DNA of 64,000 bases, from positions 62,001-126,000 of the forward strand of contig NZ_JACHHY010000012.1 in the NCBI RefSeq assembly GCF_014202905.1, given 5' to 3'. The stretch comes from Chitinivorax tropicus. Its GTDB lineage: Bacteria; Pseudomonadota; Gammaproteobacteria; Burkholderiales; SCOH01. Positions 50,827-59,319 of this stretch are shown here, piece by piece. The position numbers and the translations under genes were made by a program. Below the pieces are notes generated by a model. That model ran no database searches. It was not told the DNA's origin and saw nothing but the letters and a program-made list of their open reading frames with translations. Numbering within the stretch: position 1 is the first letter of the stretch; every line of letters starts with the position of its first letter.

Positions 50827-51885
50827 ATGGCACTTCTGTTCATCGACGGTTTCGATCACTACGACCCGCAGGCCGTGGACAGCTTTGGCGATCCGTGGCT
50901 CGCACGTGGCAAGGCGGCCTACCTGTCGCCGCAGGCCACCCGCATCAATGGCCGTCGCCCGTCCTCCTATGCCCTGCGATTGCCGGAAGGTTCCGGAGGC
51001 GGCTACGTCAAGAACCTCGACGCCACCAAAACCAGCCTGATCGTTGGTGCCGCCATCCGCGTGGTGCCGTACCAGAACACCTACACCGAACCCTTGCTGC
51101 TCGGCGTGCGTGACGCCAATTCGCAGGTCGCGCATCTCGTGAAAATCGGCGAGGACGGTCGGCTCAAGCTCTACCGCTGGCAATACGGCTACGACCAGCT
51201 GATCTCTGTATCAGTCGCCAGCGCTCCGGCGCGCGGCTGGCACTACATCGAGTTGCAGGTCACGCAAGGCACCAGCAACGGCATTCTGTCAGTGCGCATC
51301 AACGGCATCCTGGCCATCCAGATGACGGCGCAGAACACCATCCAAGGCGGTGGCCAACTGCTTACGGCATTCGTGGGCGCGGTGCCTGGCCAGAACTGTC
51401 CACTCACCATCGACGTCGACGACTTCTACATCGCTGACACCAGCGGCACGATCAACAACACATTCCTCGGTGATGTGCGCGTCGATGCCTTGCAGGCGCA
51501 GGCCGATGGCAGCCTAAACCAGTGGACAGCCAGTCCGGTCGGCACTGCCGCATGGGAAGCCGTCAGTGACGAGGACGAGGCTACGGCAATCAGTGCGCCC
51601 AGCGTGGGGTTGCGCCAGTCCTTCGATGTCGAGCCGCTGCCGGTGATGGCCACGCCCGCCATCTACGGCGTGCAACTGACCATGCTGGCGCGCAAGACCG
51701 ACGCCGGTCTGGGCAAGGTCAAAGGTCTCGTGGTCAGTGGTGCGCAGAGCGCCGTCAGTACCGACATCATTCTGCAGGAGCAACTGGCCTGGCAGAGCAC
51801 GCTGTTCGAGCGCAATCCGAACGGCAGCGTGCAGTGGACGGAGGCCGCCTTCAATGCCGCTGAATTCGGCGTGGAGTCGGCATGA
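50827..51885 (+). CDS. Minor tail protein, LamG-like
   Basis: 352 aa; weak AAGGG ribosome site. Beta-rich: ALLFIDGFDHYDPQAVDSFG, GGGYVKNLDATKTSLIVGAA and WHYIELQVTQGTSNGILSVR look like a concanavalin/LamG-type lectin fold. The C-terminal half is a second domain (MLARKTDAGLGKVKGLVV). It may bind carbohydrate at the host surface (inference). Its stop overlaps the next start. Confidence 0.65.
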   Translation: MALLFIDGFDHYDPQAVDSFGDPWLARGKAAYLSPQATRINGRRPSSYALRLPEGSGGGYVKNLDATKTSLIVGAAIRVVPYQNTYTEPLLLGVRDANSQVAHLVKIGEDGRLKLYRWQYGYDQLISVSVASAPARGWHYIELQVTQGTSNGILSVRINGILAIQMTAQNTIQGGGQLLTAFVGAVPGQNCPLTIDVDDFYIADTSGTINNTFLGDVRVDALQAQADGSLNQWTASPVGTAAWEAVSDEDEATAISAPSVGLRQSFDVEPLPVMATPAIYGVQLTMLARKTDAGLGKVKGLVVSGAQSAVSTDIILQEQLAWQSTLFERNPNGSVQWTEAAFNAAEFGVESA

Positions 51886-53453
51886 CGGATCGCGTCGTCG
51901 TTCGAGACATCACGGAGGTTTCCAGCAAGCCGACGCCGGGAAGCGAACTGCCCGCCTTCCAGAGTGAAGTGCTCTCGCGTGCCACCTTTGGGGCGAGCGC
52001 AGCCCGCTTTACGCCGGAATCGGCTGTGGCTCCGCTGCCTCCCAATCTTGCGGCCAGCCTGCTGGCGGAATCCTTGGCAGGCCCCTGGCCACCCATCGAT
52101 ACACCGACCTTCTTAGTCGAAGTGCTGCGCCGAGATACGGCCTCGAGCGCCATCGTCGCCACGGGTATGGATGCCTTTGGCGACCAGCCGTGGCCGGATG
52201 CGCAACGCGGCGTGTTTGCCTTCCGACACGATTGGATGGAGCCCCTCGTGGAACGGCTGGAGTGGCAGACCAGCGTCACGCGGCTGGCCAGCGGCAACGA
52301 ATCCCGACAGGCGCGCCGACGCGTTCCCCGGCGCTGGCTCACCTACAAGGTGGGTAACGCCCGGCAGACGGATGCCCTGGTGGCCGACTGGCTGGCCGAT
52401 CATCTCGGTCAAATGGCGCTGTGGCCGCTGCCGCAGTACGCGGTTCACCTGACCGAGTCCTGCGAACGTGGCGCACTGGCACTCAATGTGACGGAGGCAG
52501 ACGGGCGACAGTTCGGGCCACTCTCGGCCAATGTGCATCTGACCTACGACGGAGTGCAGGGCTGGCAGGAAACTGAGAACAATGGCCGCTGGATATTGAT
52601 CATCTCCGCCGATGGCTGGCAGATCGCGCAATTCAGCGATATGGAAAGCGATCTGCTGTGGCTGACGGAGCCTTTGGCACGCGCCGCAGCCATGGGCAGC
52701 ACCGTCATGCCCTTGGTGTGGGGCAAGGCCATCGACCCGGTGGATCTCACCCAGTGGGTGCCTGGCATGGTCGGCGCCAACATCCCCACACAGATCCAAC
52801 CTGCGCCACTGCCCGACCAGGATGTTCTCGATGACCCATGGCTCGACGAGATCCCGGTCTGGCCAGATGGCAACTGGCGCGACGATCCGACGGCTGCCGC
52901 ACAAGCGACGATCACCCGCCAGGACTTTTCACCCGCTGATCCGAGGGTGCGCCGGGACGATCCGTGGTCGACGACGACTTTGCAGCGGCGCTATCTGGCC
53001 AGCTCACTGGATGAAATCGAAATCTGGCGGGCGCGACTGTGGCGCACTGAAGGTCGTCTGGAAGCGTTCTGGCTGCCCGATGGCTTGGCCCCGATCCTGC
53101 GGGTGACCGTCGAAACCGATCCCGAAGATGGCTTCCTGCGCGTGGATGGCAAAGACATCTCTGCGTTTTGGCATCGCCCCGCCGCCTGCTTGATCGTGCA
53201 TCCGGACGGATACCGGCAGCACGCCCTGACGGCGACCTGCCATCTGGATCATGGCGGTGTGTTGGTTCTGCGCTCGGGCCTCGACGACTGGGTGCCCGAA
53301 GGCAGCCGCGTCATTCGTCTCGTGCGCTGCCGCCTGGATCACGACGCCATCGACTTGTACTGGCACAGCCCGACGCTGCTGGAGATCACCCTGACCGCGC
53401 GCCAGTTGCCCGAACCACGCGGTAATGACCGTCAAACCTACGAGGGAGAGTAA
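51882..53453 (+). CDS. Minor tail / baseplate protein, unknown family
   Basis: 523 aa; ATGA overlap. Trp-rich, acidic sequence with LTESCERGALALNVTEADGR, PRRWLTYKVGNARQTDALV and a C-terminal LVLRSGLDDWVPEGSRVIRL-like beta region (written in sequence as VLVLRSGLDDWVPEG). The position between a LamG-like tail protein and a BR0599-family protein makes it a tail-tip hub component. No family recognised. Confidence 0.65.
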   Translation: MTDRVVVRDITEVSSKPTPGSELPAFQSEVLSRATFGASAARFTPESAVAPLPPNLAASLLAESLAGPWPPIDTPTFLVEVLRRDTASSAIVATGMDAFGDQPWPDAQRGVFAFRHDWMEPLVERLEWQTSVTRLASGNESRQARRRVPRRWLTYKVGNARQTDALVADWLADHLGQMALWPLPQYAVHLTESCERGALALNVTEADGRQFGPLSANVHLTYDGVQGWQETENNGRWILIISADGWQIAQFSDMESDLLWLTEPLARAAAMGSTVMPLVWGKAIDPVDLTQWVPGMVGANIPTQIQPAPLPDQDVLDDPWLDEIPVWPDGNWRDDPTAAAQATITRQDFSPADPRVRRDDPWSTTTLQRRYLASSLDEIEIWRARLWRTEGRLEAFWLPDGLAPILRVTVETDPEDGFLRVDGKDISAFWHRPAACLIVHPDGYRQHALTATCHLDHGGVLVLRSGLDDWVPEGSRVIRLVRCRLDHDAIDLYWHSPTLLEITLTARQLPEPRGNDRQTYEGE

Positions 53454-53458
53454 GCACG

Positions 53459-54247
53459 ATGAGCCAGAACCCATTACTGGAAGTCGAGCTATACGCCTTC
53501 GCCAGCAACAGCGCGCAGTTCTACCTGACGCCGCACGAATTCGACGTTGATCTGGACGGCAATCTGTACGCAAGCCTGCCCATCGAACGCAACGAACTGG
53601 CGCTGGGTGCTGAAGCTGCGAAGGCTGGCTTGGATCTGAAACTGCCGCCGAACTGTGATTTGGTGCGCCATCTGCTCGCCAACTCGCTGACCGGCGACAC
53701 CACCTCGATCACCCTGCGTATCGGACGACGAGACACGTGGGGCGACTACTGGTGGATCTCAGGTACGCGCTGGATGGGCCGGGTGCTGGGCGTCGAAGTC
53801 GCTGACGATGTCGCTCGCGTTCGCTGCGAGTCGGCGCAGGTCAGCCTCAAGCGTATCGGGTTGCGGCGGCTCTACAGCCGCAAGTGTTCTCACGTGCTGT
53901 ATTCAGCTGCCTGTGGTGCCTCACCCATTTCCGCCAGTGCCCTGGTGAGCAACAGCAATGGCCGCAACGTCGATCTCGACGGTGGCTCGCCCGGCAGCGT
54001 CAGTGGTGGCTTGGCCGGTGGCTGGCTGCAAACCCCGGAAGGTGCCCGCCACATGATCGTCAATGACTACGGTGGCGGCGTCGAGTTGCTCTATCCGGTA
54101 GCCATTGAGGTCGGCACCGAAGTGCTGCTGACGGTCGGTTGCGACCACAGCACGGCCACGTGCGAGTCGCGCTTCGGCAACCTCGACAACTACGGCGGCT
54201 TTCCCGCCATCCCAAGCAAGAACCCGTTTTCGACCGGCGTGTTCTGA
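53459..54247 (+). CDS. Phage BR0599/phiJL001 Gp84-family tail protein
   Basis: 262 aa. N-terminal VELYAFASNSAQFYLTPHEF and a C-terminal LYSRKCSHVLYSAACGASPI with two Cys residues match BR0599-family proteins; this group has a bacterial GTA tail counterpart (ORFs near the GTA baseplate). Probably links the hub to the tube. Intact length. Confidence 0.82.
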   Translation: MSQNPLLEVELYAFASNSAQFYLTPHEFDVDLDGNLYASLPIERNELALGAEAAKAGLDLKLPPNCDLVRHLLANSLTGDTTSITLRIGRRDTWGDYWWISGTRWMGRVLGVEVADDVARVRCESAQVSLKRIGLRRLYSRKCSHVLYSAACGASPISASALVSNSNGRNVDLDGGSPGSVSGGLAGGWLQTPEGARHMIVNDYGGGVELLYPVAIEVGTEVLLTVGCDHSTATCESRFGNLDNYGGFPAIPSKNPFSTGVF

Positions 54248-54265
54248 ATCCCTGGAGAAATCGCC

Positions 54266-54493
54266 ATGTGGTACCTCGTCGTCATCGTGGTGGCGGCGCT
54301 GGTTTCGGTCGCGCTCGCCCCGAAACCGCCCGAACCCAAACCGGCGTCCCTGTCCGACGTCGATGCCCCAACCGCAGAAGAAGGCCGACCGATTCCCGTC
54401 GTGTTCGGCACCGTGCTGCTGCGCGGCTCCAACGTCGTCTGGTACGGCGATCTGGAAGCCGATCCGATCAAGAAGAAAGGTGGCAAGAAATGA
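54266..54493 (+). CDS. Small tail protein with N-terminal hydrophobic helix
   Basis: 75 aa. MWYLVVIVVAALVSVALAP is a membrane-like helix; EEGRPIPVVFGTVLLRGSNV and a Lys-rich end follow. This small gene commonly precedes the large tip protein in GTA-like tails. Role in tip assembly inferred. Confidence 0.7.
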   Translation: MWYLVVIVVAALVSVALAPKPPEPKPASLSDVDAPTAEEGRPIPVVFGTVLLRGSNVVWYGDLEADPIKKKGGKK

Positions 54494-54705
54494 CCACGCA
54501 GACCGTCATCACCATCGATCACGTGCGCGCCGTAGGCCTGTGCGTGAACGGCACGCGCACATGGTTTGCGCGTCACGATCTGGACTTCCGCGCCTTTCTG
54601 CGGGATGGCTGTGACGCCGACACCCTGCTGGCCACCGGCGATGCAATGGCGCAGCGGGTGGTCGAGCACGCCCGAAATCAGTCCAGCCAGCGGGAGCACG
54701 GCTGA
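54490..54705 (+). CDS. Small tail-region protein
   Basis: 71 aa, ATGA overlap with the previous gene and one-base overlap with the next. TVITIDHVRAVGLCVNGTRT and WFARHDLDFRAFLRDGCDAD indicate an alpha/beta small domain. Function unknown. Confidence 0.65.
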   Translation: MTTQTVITIDHVRAVGLCVNGTRTWFARHDLDFRAFLRDGCDADTLLATGDAMAQRVVEHARNQSSQREHG

Positions 54706-56975
54706 TGGGTGGCAGCAGTAAATCGCAAACTGTCGGCTACCGCTACCGGATGGGGCTGCATCTGGCCTTGTGCCAAGGGCCCGTCGATGCCGTGCAGGAA
54801 ATCCAGATGGGTGACCGAACCGCGTGGGGCGATGCCGACCGCGCGCCGCTATCGAACGGGCATGGGCTGACCAGTCTCTTCATCAACAAGCCCACGCTGT
54901 TTGGTGGTGACGAGCGTGAAGGCGGCGTGGTCGGCACCATCGATGTGCTGTCGGGCCATGCTGGTCAGGGGCGTAACGACTATCTGATGAGTCGCCTTGG
55001 GGCGGCCATTCCGGCATTCCGAGGCGTGCTGTCCTTGGTGGCGCGCAAGATCCTGTTTGCGGCCAACAACCCCTATATCAAACCTTGGGCGGTGCGGGTG
55101 CGCCGCTTCAATGCCGGTTGGCATGACCATGCCTGGATGGGAGATTCCGAAGTCCGCACATGGGATGAGGACGAAGGACAGGAGATCAGCGTCGGCATGA
55201 ATCCGGCGCACATCCTGGTTCAGTGCCTCACCGATCCGCATTGGGGCATGGGCTATCCGCAGAGCACCATTGGCTGGAGCCTCTGGAACGCGGCATGGGC
55301 GTTGTCGAGCGAGGGCTTCGGCCTCAATCTGATCTGGACGCGCCAGCAGCCCATCGAGAGCTTCATCGGCCAGGTCATCGACCACATCGGCGGCATCCTC
55401 TACACCGATCCGGAGCAAGGTACGTTTGAACTCAAGCTGCTGCGCGACGACTACTGGATCGACAGCCTGCCGCAGTTGGGGCCCGACGAAATCGTGCGAC
55501 TGGAACGCTTCGAGCGCGCCCAGTGGGGCGAGCTGCCCAATGAACTGACCGTGGTCTACACCGACTGGCAAACCGGCGGTGATGCGACGGTCACAGTGGA
55601 GAATCTTGCCGCCATCCAATTGCAAGGCGGCGTGATCAATCAGCGCCGCGACTACCCGGGCGTCAACTACGGGCCGCTGGCCGCACGGCTGGCCTTGCGT
55701 GACCTGCGCGCCTTGGGTTCGCCCCTGGCCCGGATGAGTCTGACCGTGGCACGCGACACGCTGGAACGTGCGCCGCTGCCGGGCGATCTATTCCTGCTGA
55801 ACTGGCCGCGCTTGGGTGTGGATCAGATGGTGGTGCGCGTCACCGGCATCGACACCGGCACCTTGGGCGCGGCGGAATGGCGCATTGAAGCGATGGAAGA
55901 TGTGTTCGGGATGAGCAACACCGTGTTGTCGCCCCCGCCCCCGCACATCGAAGATCCGACCATCGAACCTTTGCCACCCGCCTTGGTGCTGGCCGTCGAG
56001 GTGCCGTATTGGGAACTTGCCCGGCGCTTGTCGCGCGCAGAGCTGGCCTACCTGACCGTCACGGACACCTATCTCGGTGCGCTGGCCGCCGCCGGTGGCT
56101 CGGGGCAGTTGAATTGGCAATTGGCAATCGGCGCTTCAGGCGGCGACCTCGCAGCTGTCGTGGGCGAAGACTACGCACCACTGCTGACGCTTGATGCAGC
56201 CTTGCCCGCCAGCGAATTCGATGCCATCGGCGTGCCGGTGACGGCTATCAGCCAACCAGAGAGGCTGGCCGAGGGCGACTACGCCTATCTCGTGGATGCC
56301 AGCGGGTCGATTGCAGAGGTAGTTGCCGTCCTGGCCTTCGATGCCGCAGACGCGACCATCGATCTCGCACGCGGCATGCTCGACACCACGCCCCAAGCAC
56401 ATGCCTCGGGGACTCGACTGATCGGTGTTGGTGAATGGCTGGCATCGGAAGGTGCCGAACGCGCCCCGGGCGAGTCGGTGTTCGTGGGTGCGATTCCTCG
56501 CACATCGACCGATCAGGGCGATCCTGTGCTGGCCGCCAATGGGCAGCCGATGGTGCTGACCGGTCGGCAGGCTTTGCCGTATCCACCCGGTCGTATCCGC
56601 CTCAATGGCCAGACCGAGCCTGTCGTGGTGGCCGGTGACCTCACCGTCGCGTGGGTCCATCGCGACCGCACGCAGCAGACCGCCTATCTCGTGCAGCAAG
56701 ACGAGGGCGACATCGGGCCGGAACTGGGCGTGACCTACACGCTGCGTATCCGCAATCGCAACAGCGTGCTGGCGCACATCGAAACGGGACTGCTCGGCAC
56801 TGCCTTTATCTGGACGGCAGCAGTGGCCGCGCTGGATGCCGGTGCGCTGGGCGACCGCATCACGGTGGAGATCAGCGCCGAGCGCGATGGTTTGAGCAGC
56901 TGGCAGCCGCAGGTGCGGGTCATGGATCGCGCGGGCTACGGCCTGCGTTGGGGACAGTATTGGGGAGGTGTGTGA
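54705..56975 (+). CDS. Large tail tip protein (GTA-like, phage-tail_3 type)
   Basis: 756 aa; ATG in TGATG. YRYRMGLHLALCQGPVDAVQ at the N-terminus, then IKPWAVRVRRFNAGWHD and GGVINQRRDYPGVNYGPLAA in the middle. It lacks the N-terminal TIM barrel of longer GTA homologues. It corresponds to lambda gpJ in position and probably forms the tip that contacts the receptor. The stop overlaps the next ATG. Confidence 0.82.
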   Translation: MGGSSKSQTVGYRYRMGLHLALCQGPVDAVQEIQMGDRTAWGDADRAPLSNGHGLTSLFINKPTLFGGDEREGGVVGTIDVLSGHAGQGRNDYLMSRLGAAIPAFRGVLSLVARKILFAANNPYIKPWAVRVRRFNAGWHDHAWMGDSEVRTWDEDEGQEISVGMNPAHILVQCLTDPHWGMGYPQSTIGWSLWNAAWALSSEGFGLNLIWTRQQPIESFIGQVIDHIGGILYTDPEQGTFELKLLRDDYWIDSLPQLGPDEIVRLERFERAQWGELPNELTVVYTDWQTGGDATVTVENLAAIQLQGGVINQRRDYPGVNYGPLAARLALRDLRALGSPLARMSLTVARDTLERAPLPGDLFLLNWPRLGVDQMVVRVTGIDTGTLGAAEWRIEAMEDVFGMSNTVLSPPPPHIEDPTIEPLPPALVLAVEVPYWELARRLSRAELAYLTVTDTYLGALAAAGGSGQLNWQLAIGASGGDLAAVVGEDYAPLLTLDAALPASEFDAIGVPVTAISQPERLAEGDYAYLVDASGSIAEVVAVLAFDAADATIDLARGMLDTTPQAHASGTRLIGVGEWLASEGAERAPGESVFVGAIPRTSTDQGDPVLAANGQPMVLTGRQALPYPPGRIRLNGQTEPVVVAGDLTVAWVHRDRTQQTAYLVQQDEGDIGPELGVTYTLRIRNRNSVLAHIETGLLGTAFIWTAAVAALDAGALGDRITVEISAERDGLSSWQPQVRVMDRAGYGLRWGQYWGGV

Positions 56976-57571
56976 TGGAGCCGCGCATTGATGTTCATCT
57001 GCTCTCCCTGAACGAGCCTGCCGAATGGCGGGAGGCCTGCATCGCCAGTCTTGAAGGTGCGCCGATCCAGTTGCACGTTCTGCCCGGCATTCCAGGCCTT
57101 ATCGGTGAGGCACGCGCGGTAGGCTATGCACAAGGCGCGTTGCCGCTGGTGTCCTTCGTCGATCCCGACGATCTGTACGAACCCAGTGCCTTCACACAAC
57201 TGGCCGATGCGCTGGATGCCTGCCCGCAGGCCGTGATGGCCTACACCGACGAAGCGCTGACCGACGAAAACGGCCAGGACATCGCGGTGCGGCGTCTGGC
57301 CTACAGCCGCTGGCAGCACGCGAACAGCGCCAGCCACGTGCACGGCCTGATCGTGATGCGTCGATCCGTAGTCGAAGCCGTGCTCAAGGAAACCACCGAC
57401 CTCAACAACTTCGCCGACTGGCTGCTGACCCTGCTCGTGGCCAAGCGCGGCGGCGTGCTGTACCTGCCCATCGTTGGGCGGCACTGGCGACAACACCCGC
57501 AGCAAAGCCATCGCACCGGCGATCCGGACGCTGTCCGGCGTATTCGTCAGGCATCGAATCTCTGGAGATAA
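56975..57571 (+). CDS. GT-A fold glycosyltransferase-like protein in tail cluster
   Basis: 198 aa; ATG in TGATG. IDVHLLSLNEPAEWREACIA begins a Rossmann-like domain, and VSFVDPDDLYEPSAFTQLAD carries a DxD-type acidic cluster (DPDD) typical of family 2 glycosyltransferases. A later Trp/His region (WRQHPQQSHRTG) ends the domain. Short for a full GT2. It may modify tail, capsid or host-surface sugars; unusual within a tail operon. Confidence 0.7.
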   Translation: MEPRIDVHLLSLNEPAEWREACIASLEGAPIQLHVLPGIPGLIGEARAVGYAQGALPLVSFVDPDDLYEPSAFTQLADALDACPQAVMAYTDEALTDENGQDIAVRRLAYSRWQHANSASHVHGLIVMRRSVVEAVLKETTDLNNFADWLLTLLVAKRGGVLYLPIVGRHWRQHPQQSHRTGDPDAVRRIRQASNLWR

Positions 57572-57574
57572 ACC

Positions 57575-57925
57575 ATGTCATCAACCGATCCGAACCTTGG
57601 ACTCAACTACGGCTGGACGCTCGGCGAGAGCGGCTGGGACACCGGCATGGATGCCAACCTCAAGCGCCTCGGCGCGGTGGTCGGTCTGTCCGTGAAAGAC
57701 CGCGACCTGACAACGCCACCGGCCAGCCCCATCAATGGCGACCGCTACATCGTGCCTGCCGCTGCCACGGGCGTGTGGGCGGGAAAAACCAATCAGATCG
57801 CGGTGCGCATTGCCGATGCCTGGGAGTACCACTCGCCCAAGATCGGCTGGCTTTGCTACATCGAGGACGAAGCCAAGCTCTCGGCCTACAAGTCCACCGG
57901 CTGGAGCGCAGGCGTCTCCATCTGA
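57575..57925 (+). CDS. DUF2793 domain protein (fibre-tail component)
   Basis: 116 aa. LGLNYGWTLGESGWDTGMDA, VKDRDLTTPPASPINGDRYI and WEYHSPKIGWLCYIEDEAKL match DUF2793, a domain found at phage tail ends. Probably a short fibre or tip appendage. A terminator-like hairpin follows. Confidence 0.85.
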   Translation: MSSTDPNLGLNYGWTLGESGWDTGMDANLKRLGAVVGLSVKDRDLTTPPASPINGDRYIVPAAATGVWAGKTNQIAVRIADAWEYHSPKIGWLCYIEDEAKLSAYKSTGWSAGVSI

Positions 57926-57947
57926 TTTCCCATCTTCGTACCCACCA

Positions 57948-57987
57948 GAAACCCGCCCACGAGGCGGGTTTCGTATTTCTGGAGACC
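57948..57987 (+). terminator. Hairpin at end of tail operon
   Basis: GAAACCCGCC (57948-57957) pairs perfectly with GGCGGGTTTC (57963-57972), followed by GTATTTCTGGAGA, which is the next gene's ribosome site. Nearly identical to the 44144 module. Confidence 0.65.
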
Positions 57988-57990
57988 GCA

Positions 57991-58296
57991 ATGACCGAAC
58001 CCGAACAACAACAGCCTGCGCTCGTCGAGAACATGCTCCTCTTGCGCCGCGAGGACTTCGACGAACTGCTGGACCGCGCCGCTGAACGCGGAGCCGAGCG
58101 TGTCCTGACCCACCTCGGTCTGGAAAACGGCCACGCAGCGCGCGACATCCGCGAATTGCGCGACCTGCTGGAAGCCTGGCGCGATGCCCGCCGCACGGCT
58201 TGGCAGACCACCGTCAAGGTCATCACCACCGGCATCCTTGCCGCGCTGCTGGTCGGAGCCGCCATCAAGTTGAAACTGATGGGAGGCCCACAATGA
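57991..58296 (+). CDS. DUF6127 membrane protein
   Basis: 101 aa. The first half is polar and helical (LLLRREDFDELLDRAAERGA, RDIRELRDLLEAWRDARRTA); the second half has one transmembrane helix (VITTGILAALLVGAAIKLKL). DUF6127 proteins precede holins in lysis cassettes. It could regulate or contribute to lysis. Confidence 0.82.
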   Translation: MTEPEQQQPALVENMLLLRREDFDELLDRAAERGAERVLTHLGLENGHAARDIRELRDLLEAWRDARRTAWQTTVKVITTGILAALLVGAAIKLKLMGGPQ

Positions 58297-58769
58297 TCGA
58301 GACCTTGCTCGGTGGCCTCCTCGGTGGGGCCTTCCGTCTCGCACCTGAAATCCTCAAGTGGCTCGACCGCAAAGGTGAGCGCGGCCATGAACTGGCGATG
58401 CAGGACAAGGCGCTGGAGTTCGAGAAGCTGCGTGGCGCGCAGCGAATGTCGGAAATCGGCGCGGGTGCCGATGCCGCGTGGAACGTCGGAGCCATCGAAA
58501 CCTTGCGCGAAGCCGTGCGCACGCAGGGCGAGAAAACCGGCGTGCGCTGGGCCGATGCCCTGTCTTGCAGCGTTCGCCCGGTCATCACCTACTGGTTCAT
58601 GGCCTTGTACTGCGCCGCCAAGACGGCCGCATTCGCGGCTGCAGTGACTGCCGGTGCTGGCTGGGGCACGGCCATCCTGCATGCCTGGACGGAGGCCGAT
58701 CAGGCGCTATGGGCAGGGGTGCTGAACTTCTGGTTCCTCGGGCGCGTGTTTGACCGGGTGCGGCCGTGA
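58293..58769 (+). CDS. Holin, GTA-type 3TM family
   Basis: 158 aa; ATGA overlap. A cytoplasmic start (GGLLGGAFRLAPEILKWLDR, HELAMQDKALEFEKLRGAQR) and hydrophobic segments (ITYWFMALYCAAKTAAFAAA, WAGVLNFWFLGRVF) fit the GTA_holin_3TM family. It makes the membrane lesion that releases the endolysin. The next gene overlaps by four bases. Confidence 0.85.
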   Translation: MIETLLGGLLGGAFRLAPEILKWLDRKGERGHELAMQDKALEFEKLRGAQRMSEIGAGADAAWNVGAIETLREAVRTQGEKTGVRWADALSCSVRPVITYWFMALYCAAKTAAFAAAVTAGAGWGTAILHAWTEADQALWAGVLNFWFLGRVFDRVRP

Positions 58770-59233
58770 TCGAGGTACCCAAAGCGGCCATCGAACTGGC
58801 CAAACGCTTCGAGGGATTCGAGCGCAGGGTGAAGCGCGGAATCGAGATCACCGCCGTTCCCTACATCTGCCCCGCAGGTTTCTGGACGATTGGGTACGGC
58901 CATCTCTGCGACCCCAAGCACCCGCCAATCACAGAGGCAGAAGCCGAGTCCTATCTGACGTGCGATCTGCAGACGGCTCTGGCGGCGACGCTGCGCTACT
59001 GCCCGGTGCTAGCCACGGAGCCGGAAGCGCGGCTCGCGGCCATTGTCGACTTCACCTTCAACCTCGGCGCGGGGCGGCTGCAGACATCAACGCTGCGTCG
59101 GCGCGTCAATCAGCGGGACTGGACTGCCGCAGCGAATGAACTGCGCCGATGGGTCTACGGCGGCGGAAAAGTGCTGCCGGGGCTTGTCGCTCGGCGGGAA
59201 GCGGAGGCCGCTTGGCTGCTTCGCAACGCCTGA
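58766..59233 (+). CDS. Endolysin, GH24 lysozyme
   Basis: 155 aa; GTG start in GTGA. Catalytic Glu is E16 (RFEGFE); the usual Asp position is C35 (YICPAGFWTIGYGH), then T41. A Cys here is known in several phage lysozymes. No signal peptide, so it depends on the holin. It cleaves peptidoglycan. The 10-residue spacing insert between E16 and C35 is larger than in T4 lysozyme. Confidence 0.9.
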   Translation: MIEVPKAAIELAKRFEGFERRVKRGIEITAVPYICPAGFWTIGYGHLCDPKHPPITEAEAESYLTCDLQTALAATLRYCPVLATEPEARLAAIVDFTFNLGAGRLQTSTLRRRVNQRDWTAAANELRRWVYGGGKVLPGLVARREAEAAWLLRNA

Positions 59234-59253
59234 TCCCGAACCAGTAGGAAGAG

Positions 59254-59280
59254 CTTGGCTTTACCGCCGAACAGCGCGTT
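59254..59280 (+). promoter_or_regulatory. Conserved leader element, copy E
   Basis: CTTGGCTT (59254-59261), seven bases, GAACAGCGCGTT (59269-59280), CATGTC. It is on the opposite strand to copies A-D and lies 39 bases before the ATG at 59320. A TAG six bases before the first block rules out translation of the block from an upstream start. Confidence 0.7.
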
Positions 59281-59319
59281 CATGTCATCCACGTCACCAA
59301 CCACTTGAAGAACTACATC

